Source: CAIVVT01 sp963838205 (lineage in GTDB: Bacteria > Acidobacteriota > Terriglobia > Bryobacterales > Bryobacteraceae). From it: a stretch of 64,000 nt of DNA. Made by a program: the position numbers and the translations under genes. Below the pieces are notes generated by a model. The model searched no databases. It was not told the DNA's origin and saw only the letters and a program-made list of their open reading frames with translations. Numbering within the stretch: the stretch's first letter is position 1; every line of letters starts with the position of its first letter. Of this stretch, positions 45,304-54,520 are shown piece by piece. The DNA is taken from positions 310,001-374,000 of the forward strand of contig CAWIQF010000009.1 in the NCBI GenBank assembly GCA_963838205.1. The letters are read 5' to 3'.

Positions 45304-47841
45304 ATGACAGTCCTGCTCCGCCTGCCCACCCGCCGGCTCTTCGCGCTCGCCGCGATTCTAGCCCTGCTGCCGGCCGCGCCCGCCCCGGCGCAACTCGTCC
45401 GTCCGCCCACCGGCACGGGCGTCCTCGAACAGCGGATCGAGAAGCTGCGCGTGGTCGGCAGCCTGCTCATGATCGCGGCCCATCCCGACGATGAAAACAA
45501 CCGCTCGCTGGCCTACTACGCGCAGGGCCGCAAGCTCCGCACCGCGTATCTCTCTTTGACCCGCGGCGAAGGCGGCCAGAACCTGATCGGCCCCGAGCAG
45601 GGCGCGCTGCTGGGCGTCATCCGGACCCAGGAATTGCTGATGGCGCGCCGCGTCGACGGCGCCGAGCAATACTTCTCCCGCGCCATCGACTTCGGTTTCT
45701 CGAAGACGGCCGAGGAGACCTTTCAGAAATGGGGCCGCGACGAGGTCCTGTCCGATATCGTGTGGCGCATTCGCCGTTTCCGGCCCGACGTCATCGTGCT
45801 CTCTTTCACGGGCACGCCGCGCGACGGCCACGGCCACCACCAGGCTTCCGCCATCCTAGCCAAAGAGGCGTTCCATGCCGCCGCCGATCCCAAGCGGTTC
45901 CCCGATCAACTGCAGGACGCGCCGGTGTGGCAGGCCAAACGCGTCGTCTGGAATACGTTTTTCGGCCGCGCCCACGATATGTATCCGACGGCCAAGGAAG
46001 AGGTGATCGACACCGGAGAATACAACCCCGCGCTGGGCGTCTCCTATGCCGAGCTCGGCGCCTGGAGCCGCACCCAGCACCGCAGCCAGGGCCAGGGCTC
46101 CGCAGAGCACAAGGGCAGCTCGCCGGTCTCCCTGATTGTGGTCGATGGCGAGCCGATGCAGCAGGATTTCATGGACGGCATCGACACGACCTGGAACCGG
46201 CTCCCCGGCGGCGCGGCCGTGGACGCCGCGCTGCAGGCCGCGCTCCAGGCCCTCACGCCCGCCGACGCCTCCGCCGCCGTGCCGCATCTGCTGAAAGCCC
46301 GCGCCTTGATGGCGGCCATCGATCATCCCGACGCGCGGCTCAAGCTCATCGATCTGGACGAGACCATCGCCCAGGCCATGGGGCTGTGGCTGGACGTTTC
46401 GGTGGATCGCGACGAGGCCGCGCCGGGCATGGATCTGCAGCTCGAGCTGACCGCGGTGCAGCGCGCGAAATTCGCGGCGACCATCGAGAGCGCCCGGCTC
46501 GAAGGGATCGCGGGCGCGCCGGAGTTTCCTCCCGATCTGGCGTTGGTGGACAACGAACCGAAGACCGCGCAAGTGCGTTTCACGATTCCGGCTGATCAGC
46601 CGCCCACCCAGCCGTATTGGCTGCGCTACCCGGCGCAGGGCGAGAGATACGACATGCGCGACCGCGCCCTGCTCGGTCTGGCGGAGAACCCGCCGGTGTT
46701 GAGCTGCCGCATTCGCGTGCGCGTGGGCGGGGAGACGCTGGAACTGGTGCGCCCGGTCGCGGAGCACGTCATCGACCGCGCCCGCGGCGAGCTCACGCGG
46801 CCGCTGGTGATTCTGCCGGCGGTCTCGATCGAGCTGCCGGACAAACTGCTGATGCTTCCGGACGGCGAGCCGCGCATGATCGACATCGGCGTCCGGTCGA
46901 ATCACGACATTCAAGGCGGCACCATCGAACTGCGCGCGCCCGCGGGGTGGCGCGTGGAGCCGGTGACGCCGCGCTTCCAGGTGCATGGAACTGGCGCAGC
47001 CACGCGGGTGGGTTTCGAGGTGACGCCGCCGGCCAAGGACGGCAGCGCCACGCTGCAGGCGGTGGCCGGGCTGAGCGCGCCGTACCTGGTGCGCGAAGGC
47101 ATCGTGCGTATCAACTACGAGCACATCCCGCCGCAGACGATTCAGTCTCCGGCCGTGATCCACGCCGTCCGCGCGGACGTGCGCATTGCGGCCAAGCACA
47201 TCGGCTACGTGATGGGCTCGGGCGACGAGATCCCGGAGGCGCTCCGGCAGCTCGGCTGCGAGGTCACGCTGCTCGGTCCGGCCGAGCTGGAGCAGGCGGA
47301 TTTCTCGAAATTCGACGCCATCGTCACCGGCGTGCGCGCCCTGAACCAGCGCGCCGATCTGCGCGCGGCGCGCGCGCGGCTGTGGGAATACGTGGAGGGC
47401 GGCGGCACGGTGGTGATGCAGTACAACCTGACCGACACCATGCTCACAGGCGGCGCGGGGATCGATCCGCGGTGCATCGGGCCGTATCCGTTGACCCTCG
47501 GACGCGACCGCGTGACGGTCGAAGAAGCGCCGATCGCGATCCTGGACGCGCGGCACCCGCTGCTGAATTTCCCCAACAAAATCGGCGCGGTCAACTTCGA
47601 CGGCTGGGTGCAGGAGCGGGGCCTGTATTTCCCGTCGCAGTGGGACGCGCACTACGCGACGGTCATCGCCACCAGCGACCCGGGCGAGAAGCCGCTCCCG
47701 GGCGGGATTCTGTATGCCCGCTACGGCAAAGGCGTGTACATTTACACGAGCTACTCGTGGTTCCGGCAATTGCCAGCGGGCGTGCCGGGCGCCTGGCGCA
47801 TCTTCGCCAACCTGGTCAGCGCCGGCCAGGCCCCGCGCTGA
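45304..47841 (+). CDS. Secreted PIG-L family deacetylase with C-terminal domains
   Basis: 845 residues from ATG 45304 (a TTG at 45280 is possible). Signal peptide LFALAAILALLPAAPAPAQ. N-terminal PIG-L/LmbE domain with zinc-site motif AAHPDDEN and the later GHGHHQAS His pair; the YLSLTRGEGGQNLIG block is typical. The remaining 500 residues include a beta-sandwich region and a C-terminal ThuA/glutamine-amidotransferase-like domain (DFSKFDAIVTGVRALNQRAD, YVEGGGTVVMQYN). PIG-L enzymes remove acetyl groups from N-acetylglucosamine-type compounds; this large secreted type is common in acidobacteria and Planctomycetes, with unknown substrate. Confidence 0.88.
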   Translation: MTVLLRLPTRRLFALAAILALLPAAPAPAQLVRPPTGTGVLEQRIEKLRVVGSLLMIAAHPDDENNRSLAYYAQGRKLRTAYLSLTRGEGGQNLIGPEQGALLGVIRTQELLMARRVDGAEQYFSRAIDFGFSKTAEETFQKWGRDEVLSDIVWRIRRFRPDVIVLSFTGTPRDGHGHHQASAILAKEAFHAAADPKRFPDQLQDAPVWQAKRVVWNTFFGRAHDMYPTAKEEVIDTGEYNPALGVSYAELGAWSRTQHRSQGQGSAEHKGSSPVSLIVVDGEPMQQDFMDGIDTTWNRLPGGAAVDAALQAALQALTPADASAAVPHLLKARALMAAIDHPDARLKLIDLDETIAQAMGLWLDVSVDRDEAAPGMDLQLELTAVQRAKFAATIESARLEGIAGAPEFPPDLALVDNEPKTAQVRFTIPADQPPTQPYWLRYPAQGERYDMRDRALLGLAENPPVLSCRIRVRVGGETLELVRPVAEHVIDRARGELTRPLVILPAVSIELPDKLLMLPDGEPRMIDIGVRSNHDIQGGTIELRAPAGWRVEPVTPRFQVHGTGAATRVGFEVTPPAKDGSATLQAVAGLSAPYLVREGIVRINYEHIPPQTIQSPAVIHAVRADVRIAAKHIGYVMGSGDEIPEALRQLGCEVTLLGPAELEQADFSKFDAIVTGVRALNQRADLRAARARLWEYVEGGGTVVMQYNLTDTMLTGGAGIDPRCIGPYPLTLGRDRVTVEEAPIAILDARHPLLNFPNKIGAVNFDGWVQERGLYFPSQWDAHYATVIATSDPGEKPLPGGILYARYGKGVYIYTSYSWFRQLPAGVPGAWRIFANLVSAGQAPR

Positions 47842-48269
47842 ACCGCACCCGCGGGATCGTCGGCCGTGGCCGGTCCGGCGGAGACGCCGTGGCGCGCCCC
47901 CGGAGGAGACTTGCTGCCAGCCTCGGCGGGCCGGCGGAGGCCGGCGGCAAATTGGCCGGGCCGGGCACGACCACCGGCTCGGCTCAACTTCCGGCCGCGC
48001 GCGCCGGTGAGGGGGATTGAAAGGACTGCCGATTCGCGGTCGAACAGTGCCTGCTCCAAAACGGGAAACCGTAACCCCTTACTGCGTCGGGTCTTTAGAA
48101 TCGTTAGGCAACGGACGAAAACCAGTAAGCCCTTACTGCCACGCCTTCGCGCGCGCTCTCGATCCGCGGCTTCAAGACCAACGCGCTCGCGCCCCAGTCG
48201 CAGGTCCGCGAGGGAGATGGGGTTTGAGGATACTGTCCCAGGTCCCAGGTCCCTGTCCCAGGTCCCACC
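47842..48269. other. Intergenic region with short tandem repeat
   Basis: 428 bp without a supported gene. At 48234-48269 the unit GTCCCAGGTCCC is repeated about three times, exactly where the adjacent HAD gene loses homology. Confidence 0.55.
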
Positions 48270-48499
48270 AAGTGATGTTTCCGGACGCGGCGATACTCCG
48301 GGTCGTGCAGGATCAGGTAGGCCAGCTCGCCGCCCTGCTGCACTAGATGGATGTTGGAAAGGCCGGCGATGCGCTCCTCGAATGCGCCGATATTGAGCAT
48401 TTCGCTGAGCACGATCCCCGAGTCATTAAAACTCAGCGTCTGGTCGAAGTCACTCATAACCAAGTACTGTTTAGCCGGTGAAGTTATAGATGGTGACAC
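48270..48499 (-). pseudogene. HAD-family hydrolase, 5' fragment
   Basis: Start GTG 48499 with AGGAGG nine bases upstream. About 76 residues are HAD-like: QYLVMSDFDQTLSFNDSG carries the nucleophile Asp and the second Asp of motif I, followed by an IGAFEERIAGLSNIHLVQQG cap region to YRRVRKHHLV. At 48270 the frame enters the GTCCCAGGTCCC repeat and codes for unrelated residues until a stop at 48104. The rest of the enzyme is missing. Confidence 0.75.
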
Positions 48500-48797
48500 T
48501 CGTCAAGCCTCCTGTATTTCTCGATCGAATGAAGGGAATTCTCAGCCAGTGACTGTACGCGGAAGGAGAGGGGCCGCAATTGGCCCGCTCGCACGGGGAG
48601 GAAGCTTCCGGCCCATTGTAGCGGCCAATGGGTTTCGGCAATATGAATGCCGCGCGACAGGCCGGCGCGGCCTGGGCGATGCCTTCAGTTTCTATTAGAT
48701 GGGGCGCTAGATGGGATGGTTGCAGATTGAGGATAAGACCAGCAATATCAATGGCATACGGGATACAGACCGGCGGCTGCCGTGGCGCGGCGGTGAG

Positions 48798-50123
48798 TCA
48801 CTTTCCGGAGGCGGCCGCCGGCGGCAGCGCGACGAATCGAGGGTCGCTGGCGGTCTGGAGCACCCTTACGAACGTCTCCCAGGAGCAACCGCTCGTCTGT
48901 GTCGCGGACCCGCAACCCGCGACCGCGACATCTTCCTTCGCGGGAGGCGCGGCGAGCGTGAGCGGAATCGCGCCGCGCATCTGCTGGAGGGTCTGCGCCA
49001 AGTACGTGGTGCGCACGAAGTAGCGGGCCGTATCCGGCTGCTGCCACAGCGAGAAGACGAGGGCGCCGCCGGGCGGAGTGTCGTCCGGCTGATAGCCCGG
49101 CAAATGCCAGGAGAGACCGAGCATGCCCGAGATATTCGCCAGGTTCGTATCGTGGCCCACCACGATGAGGACGGCGTCTCCCGGCCGGCCCAGCGCTCCT
49201 GGGACCGCCTTCCCGGTGGCCGCCTGCTCGATCGATCGCAACACATGATCCAGCAGGTTGGAACCCCTGGCCCGGGCGAGATACGGCGTGCGCCGCGTCA
49301 GGTCCGAGCTGGCCGCATGGAGTTCCATAACGCGCAACAAGATATCCGCATCGAGGCGGCCCCAGCCCAGATCCTGGCCTTGCATGCCATTGGTGTATTC
49401 GAGCAGCAGATTCTCGCTGAGAGTCGACGCCAGGCCCAGCGGTCCGCTGACCTGAACGGACTTAGCAGTCGCGGCAACGACCATCTCCTGCGGAGATTCA
49501 ATCAGTTTCTGCGGCGGGCTGCCTGTTCCGGCCAACACAAGCTGAAGTGCCTCGAAAGCGGCGCGGTGCAACTCCAGGAAGCGCTCCGGATGGTCTCCCA
49601 AGCGCTCGCGCACAGCCTTTGCGGCGGCTTCCCAATCGGGGTGGGCCAAGCCCGCCGAGATGGGATCGAAAAGCGGGTCGCGGCTGCCCTCCGGCTCCGA
49701 ATGGACCGCGACTGCGCAGCCGGGAAGCAAGCTTTCCGCCATGGCGCGGCCCGTCTCGAGCGTGCGCTGGTCGGTGTCAGCGTGAATGTAAGTCCGCCCC
49801 GCGTCTTCGCATCCCTGGCTCCTCAGCAATCCTTCGCTGGACAGCCATTCGCGGTAGTAGGCTCCCAGGAGCTGCATGAGGGTTCTGCCATGCGGAGTCA
49901 GGTAGCCTGGCGCAACGCCCCATTCCGGCCATGGTTGCGCCGAATACTGATTCAAGCGCTCAACATTCCACGTCGGCGATCGCACGCCGTGCCGGGTCAA
50001 TATGGCGATGTAACGCAGTTGCGGCGGCGGAGCGGCGGGGGCGGTTCCAAACCCCGCCCCGACCGCCCAGACTGCCGTGAACAATACCACCGTTCGCAGG
50101 CGTTTCAAAAGTAACCGGCGCAT
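48798..50123 (-). CDS. Histidine acid phosphatase (phytase/glucose-1-phosphatase type)
   Basis: 441 residues from ATG 50123, ribosome site GGGGACGG. Signal peptide VVLFTAVWAVGAGFGTAPAA. Branch-2 histidine phosphatase: R44-H45-G46-x-R48-x-P in ILTRHGVRSPTW holds the nucleophile His, and the distal VVGHDTNLANISGML holds the catalytic His-Asp pair. Secreted to the periplasm, it removes phosphate from organic phosphates such as phytate or sugar phosphates. It starts ten bases after the TonB receptor gene, so the two are one operon. Confidence 0.93.
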   Translation of the reverse strand: MRRLLLKRLRTVVLFTAVWAVGAGFGTAPAAPPPQLRYIAILTRHGVRSPTWNVERLNQYSAQPWPEWGVAPGYLTPHGRTLMQLLGAYYREWLSSEGLLRSQGCEDAGRTYIHADTDQRTLETGRAMAESLLPGCAVAVHSEPEGSRDPLFDPISAGLAHPDWEAAAKAVRERLGDHPERFLELHRAAFEALQLVLAGTGSPPQKLIESPQEMVVAATAKSVQVSGPLGLASTLSENLLLEYTNGMQGQDLGWGRLDADILLRVMELHAASSDLTRRTPYLARARGSNLLDHVLRSIEQAATGKAVPGALGRPGDAVLIVVGHDTNLANISGMLGLSWHLPGYQPDDTPPGGALVFSLWQQPDTARYFVRTTYLAQTLQQMRGAIPLTLAAPPAKEDVAVAGCGSATQTSGCSWETFVRVLQTASDPRFVALPPAAASGK

Positions 50124-50133
50124 CCGTCCCCGC

Positions 50134-52935
50134 TTAGAATTTCTCTCTGGTGGGGTTCCAGCGCACGCCGGCGCCGATCGTCGGGCCGTAATACTCGCGC
50201 TGGAGTACGTACTGCGGAGATCCATTGTAAAATCCGAATACTTCGTTGTTTAGATTCAGACCGTAGACGACTGCACTGAGTCCCTTCATGAGACGGATGC
50301 TCGCCTGCGCGTCAACCTGCATGTGCGGGTAGAAGTAAGTGTCGCCGAAGGGACCCTTCAGCCCAAATTGCGCCCCATCCTGGTATTGGTACGCGTAAAT
50401 ACTCGCGCCATTGTATGAGATACCGACGCGCAGAGAAATCCGGCCGCGGTCATAAGTCGGGCTGAGATTCCAGGTGTTGGGCGCCTGACGCTGCAGCGCG
50501 GGATTCTCCGAACGGCCGGGCACATCGCTGGCCTGCGAGTTCGTGTAGCTATAGTTACCCGAGAAACCAATTCCCGCCATCGGGCCCGGCAAAAAGCCGA
50601 AGTGCTGCTGGTAAGCCACTTCAAATCCGTACAGCCATGCGCTGGAACCGTTGACCAGTTGGTATTGCTCGTAGCCCGCGAACGGACCGGTTGTCAGGTT
50701 CGTGGCGACCTGATAGATCGGATCGCTTAGGTCCTTGTAGAAGAAGCCGCCTTGAACAAGGCCCAGGTGCTTAAGGTAGTGCTCATACAGCAGGTCGTAG
50801 TTGTTGGCGTGCTCCGCTTTCAGGTTGGGATTGCCGACTGTGATCGTCAGCCCCTGATCGTCTTCCTGGAAGTAAGGAACCGTGTCATACGGGTTGGGGC
50901 GCGAGATGCCTCGGCCATAGACCAGGCGCAGGTCAGAATCCCCGGTGAGCGCGTAGCGCAAGGACGCGCTGGGCAACACGTCCACATACGAAGTGTTCTT
51001 GTACACCGGCGTCGTGGAGACCCAATTGCCGTTGGCGTCGTTGGTGACATAGTTGCCGAGCGTGTCCAACTGCGTGTTCTCGAAGCGCACGCCGAACACC
51101 AGCCGGAATTTGCCGAAATCGATCGTGTTCATCGCATAGGCGGCCGAAATCCGCTCGATGAGGTCGAAGTTGTTGGGATCGGAGCCCAAGTGCGTGCTGC
51201 CAGCGTCCAGGCTGAAATCGTTCGGGTTGGCGTTGAAGAACGAAGTCATTTTGCCGTAATTCGTAACCGGCCCCAATACGTAGCTGTTGTTGTAGTAGTT
51301 GGGATTCGTGAAGGTGTCGAGGAACTGACTCATCAGGAGCGTGGTGGTCGGGTCATAGACGCCCTGGTAGGCGTCCTGGTATTTATGTTCATTCCGCACT
51401 TTGCCGCCGAACTGGAAGGTTCCAAGGTGTCCGTTCAGGTTATAACTCCTGCCAATCGACACCGAGCCCTGTAGATTAAGCTGAGCGGTCAGCCCGTAGG
51501 AGGTATCGAGCTCGCTCATCTTATAGTTATCCGGATCGTAGATCGGGGATCCGGGCGCGGTACAAGACGCGCTGAACTCCGGCCGGTAGGGATCCGTCGT
51601 GGCCGTCGGATCGTACACACAGGAAGTGAGTCCCTTCAGGGCGCCGGTGGCCTTGAACGTGACTCCCGGGTTACCGGCAGCGTCCAACTCGCGGGAGCGG
51701 GCCACAGACGCATCCCAGATCACCGAGGTTGCCCCGAAGTAGTGGCTGCCTCCAGCCACTATGTTGCCGATGGCATAGTCTGGCGAACGGCTGGACGTCT
51801 TGTATTTCGGGGTGTCGCCGTTGTTCAAAGTGTAGGTCCACTTATCGCCGAAGTCCTGGAAATCGGAGTACAGGTAGCGCAGGTAGACCATCGATCCATC
51901 GGTGATCTTATAGTCCAGACTGCCTCCGAGACCGTAACGGGTGCGGCGGTAGCGGTATTCGCGGAGGTCAATGCTGTCATACGAGGGGGTAACCGTATTG
52001 CCGGTCTGCACGGCGTCCGGCGTGGGCTCGATGTCGTCGATACCACGGCCGTTATAGTCCCAGGTGAAGCCGAATAGCGCCCCAAAACGCTTCTGCTTGC
52101 CGAACCGCTTGCCGACCGTGGCGCCGAATTGCTCCGCGCTGCGGCCGCCGAGGATCGGCGTATATCCGCCTAGCCCGCTCAGGCTGATGGTTGGCGTATC
52201 GCCGGCCGTTTTCGTCACCAGGTTGACCGATCCGCCGATCCCGTCGCCGTCCATATTCGCCTGCAGGGTCTTGTTGATTTCGACGGATTCGACGATGTCG
52301 GATGGGATCACGTCCAGCTTGATCTGGCGCACGTTGCCTTCCGGCGCGGGCACATTGATGCCGTCGATGGTCACGTTGTTCAGCCTCGGTTCGGTCCCCC
52401 GAATCTGGACGTACTTACCCTCGCCTTCATCGCGCTCCAGGGTGACGCCCGGCATTCGTCCCAGGGCGTCGGCGATGTTGGCGTTGGGGAGGCTGGTGAT
52501 CACCTCAGCCGGCAGCACGTTGAGGATGTTGTCGGCCGTGCGCTCCCGGTTGATGGCCTCGGCCTCGCCGCGCGGCCGCTCGGCGGTTACGGTGATCGAA
52601 TCGGTGCGCGAAGCTACCTGGAGTTCCGCCACCACGTGCATGGTTTCCCCGGCCGTCACGGTCAGGTCCTTGGAAAACGGCGCCAGACCCACGTAGGAGA
52701 TTGTCAGGCTGTAAGTGCCCGGCGGCAGATCGGAGAGAGTGAACTGCCCTTGTTCATCGGTGGCGGTCGATTGGCCATTGGGACTGAGCTTCACGACGGC
52801 GCCATGGAGCGAGGAGCCGCCCGAGTCCTTGGCCATTCCACTGATTGTGCTCTTGGCCTGCTGCGCCAGGGCGGCGGGCAAGCTGAGCAGACACAGAATT
52901 GTTATGAATAGCATTACCTGAAGCAGTAACCGCAT
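50134..52935 (-). CDS. TonB-dependent outer-membrane receptor
   Basis: 933 residues, GGAGG upstream of ATG 52935. Signal peptide LFITILCLLSLPAALAQ, an N-terminal carboxypeptidase-regulatory-like domain (residues about 27-110, DEQGQFTLSDLPPGTYSLTI), a plug domain (about 130-250, ADALGRMPGVTLERDEGEGK, a VQIRGTEPRLNNVTIDG segment) and a 22-strand type barrel to the C-terminus. It imports a large substrate with TonB energy. The following phosphatase in the same operon suggests a phosphorylated substrate such as inositol phosphates; that is inference. Confidence 0.95.
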   Translation of the reverse strand: MRLLLQVMLFITILCLLSLPAALAQQAKSTISGMAKDSGGSSLHGAVVKLSPNGQSTATDEQGQFTLSDLPPGTYSLTISYVGLAPFSKDLTVTAGETMHVVAELQVASRTDSITVTAERPRGEAEAINRERTADNILNVLPAEVITSLPNANIADALGRMPGVTLERDEGEGKYVQIRGTEPRLNNVTIDGINVPAPEGNVRQIKLDVIPSDIVESVEINKTLQANMDGDGIGGSVNLVTKTAGDTPTISLSGLGGYTPILGGRSAEQFGATVGKRFGKQKRFGALFGFTWDYNGRGIDDIEPTPDAVQTGNTVTPSYDSIDLREYRYRRTRYGLGGSLDYKITDGSMVYLRYLYSDFQDFGDKWTYTLNNGDTPKYKTSSRSPDYAIGNIVAGGSHYFGATSVIWDASVARSRELDAAGNPGVTFKATGALKGLTSCVYDPTATTDPYRPEFSASCTAPGSPIYDPDNYKMSELDTSYGLTAQLNLQGSVSIGRSYNLNGHLGTFQFGGKVRNEHKYQDAYQGVYDPTTTLLMSQFLDTFTNPNYYNNSYVLGPVTNYGKMTSFFNANPNDFSLDAGSTHLGSDPNNFDLIERISAAYAMNTIDFGKFRLVFGVRFENTQLDTLGNYVTNDANGNWVSTTPVYKNTSYVDVLPSASLRYALTGDSDLRLVYGRGISRPNPYDTVPYFQEDDQGLTITVGNPNLKAEHANNYDLLYEHYLKHLGLVQGGFFYKDLSDPIYQVATNLTTGPFAGYEQYQLVNGSSAWLYGFEVAYQQHFGFLPGPMAGIGFSGNYSYTNSQASDVPGRSENPALQRQAPNTWNLSPTYDRGRISLRVGISYNGASIYAYQYQDGAQFGLKGPFGDTYFYPHMQVDAQASIRLMKGLSAVVYGLNLNNEVFGFYNGSPQYVLQREYYGPTIGAGVRWNPTREKF

Positions 52936-53182
52936 TGAGATGAGCCTCCAAGAATTTGAACTGGTCTCGGACGAAAGGCTAGCGGCATCGACGCTGCTAG
53001 GACTGCGACTGCCCGAAAACCAGACTTGGACAGAAGGCTATCAAGCTGCCGTTAACATTCGGTGTAAAATGGATGAGAATGTCTTGAATGGGTTCGAAGC
53101 GGCGGCGATTCAGATCCAGCGGGCCTTCGGGGCGCGGCGCAGGAGCCGGGAGGGGCGGAAAGGCCCCTTCCAGAGAAAGAAG
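52936..53182. other. Promoter region of the TonB receptor operon
   Basis: 247 bp between the TonB receptor start and the end of the DinB fragment, both on the minus strand. No gene seen. It should carry the receptor promoter, but I could not pick boxes with confidence. Confidence 0.35.
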
Positions 53183-53529
53183 TTACGGGAGGTCCTGGCC
53201 GGCAGGCGGCGGAGGTGGCGGCGCTGCGCCGCGCAGGTGGGCGTAGAAGGCGAGGTCCTCGCCGGTCAGGGCTTTGGTCAGCAGGATGATCTGCCCGGCG
53301 TGTTCGGCGAAGTGCTCGACGACGTGCAGCATGGCCTCGATCACGCTTACCTGATAATTCTGCGGCGTGATGGTGTCAAGCAGCCGCGCGGGCGGGAGAG
53401 TGTCGAGCACGCGGCAGGCTTCATCGACGGTCTGGCGCAGGCGCGTCAGCAGCTCCTCGCGCGGGATGCCGCCGCGGGCGGCGAACTCGGCGTCGCGGGT
53501 GCGCACGTCCGGCGCGCCGCCGATGCCGT
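53183..53529 (-). pseudogene. DinB-family protein, 3' fragment
   Basis: The last 115 or so residues are DinB-like (GIGGAPDVRTRDAEFAARGG, LLTRLRQTVDEACRVLDTLP, the metal-ligand His region AMLHVVEHFAEHAGQIILLT). The first 50 to 60 residues expected of the family are missing; upstream the frame is replaced by an exact 18 bp tandem repeat and repeat-derived DNA. Pro-rich end APPPPPPAGQDLP. Probably not functional. Confidence 0.75.
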
Positions 53530-53564
53530 GGAAGGGGACGTCCTGATGGAAGGGGACGTCCTGA
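53529..53564 (-). repeat. Exact 18 bp tandem duplication
   Basis: TGGAAGGGGACGTCCTGA twice in a row, at the breakpoint of the DinB gene. In frame it encodes a doubled QDVPFH. Confidence 0.9.
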
Positions 53565-54288
53565 TGTGTCCCTCCGGGATTCTGTTGCCGTTTATCCCGG
53601 ACCCATTCCAGCGGATTGGTTCCAAAACACTGATTGTGGGGAAAGGGAAAGTGGAAAGGGGACAGCCTGACCCGTCCCCACGGCATTTTGCCTTCTCTGA
53701 AACCGAATTCCGTCGATTGGATTCCAGGCGCGCCTCCCGATAAGTCCCTGACGGGTATGCAGTTCCAGTATGAGGTAGCAATGAGACATCGTCCAGGCGC
53801 GTTTGCAGCGGACGGCGCGATTCGTGGCGCTCCATCGCCGCGCGGCCGGCCAGTAGACCTATAACTCGTTCAGATTGAGAGCATCTGGAGGAATCCGACG
53901 CTTTCGGCTCGGCATAGATCGTATGAAAACCCCGTGGGGACGGGTCAGGCTGTCCCATTTGCCCATTTGCCATTTGCCATTTGCGGCATAGATCGTATGA
54001 AAACCCCGTGGGGACGGGTCAGGCTGTCCCATTTGAGCTGTCCCATTTGCTGCAATCCCAGGTCCGCTAGGGATGAATAGTACTCCAAGATCTGAAACTA
54101 TTCAATACTTTTCTGTGGCGCCTTTCCCGTAGCGCCCCTGGCTCTGAGTCGTTTCTCATGCGGCTTGCTGGCGACGGCTGTGCAGTCGCTGCCTCCCAGC
54201 TCATCCGCCGGTGACTGCGGGGGGAAGTTAGGGTGCGATGAGCCAGGGATTCATTCGAGCGCACTCAGGCGTTACTCTAGAAAGCGAT
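53565..54288. repeat. Repeat-rich intergenic region
   Basis: A 52 bp sequence beginning CGGCATAGATCGTATGAAAA and ending GTCAGGCTGTCCCATTTG is present twice, at 53910-53961 and 53984-54035, without mismatch as far as I can see. Its inner GGGGACGGGTCAGGCTGTCC part is also present inverted near 53664-53686, so the DNA could fold into a large hairpin. A CATTTGC microrepeat fills 53955-53983. No gene is supported. Confidence 0.8.
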
Positions 54289-54444
54289 ATGGCAGAGCCA
54301 GAAGCGGGCCACGCACCGGAAAAGCAGAAGGAGGAGCGGCCGCCGTTTCTGGGCTCGTGGCGCAACATCTACGCGGCGATCGCGCTGTACCTGGTGGCGC
54401 TCATCGCGCTGTTTACGCTGTTCACGCGGAGCTTCAACCGATGA
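54289..54444 (+). CDS. Small membrane protein paired with the symporter
   Basis: 51 residues from ATG 54289: hydrophilic Lys/Glu-rich head (AEPEAGHAPEKQKEERPPFL) and one membrane helix (IYAAIALYLVALIALFTLFT). The frame is open upstream to 54238 without a better start. Small proteins of this layout often precede sodium:solute symporters, as here (77 bp gap), and may be an accessory subunit; that is by context. Confidence 0.7.
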   Translation: MAEPEAGHAPEKQKEERPPFLGSWRNIYAAIALYLVALIALFTLFTRSFNR

Positions 54445-54520
54445 GGCGCGGAGCGGCAAGGACCGCGCAGCGTGAATGGCAAATCGCACGGTCCAGGGCG
54501 TTCTCGCGGAGGTGTAGCCC

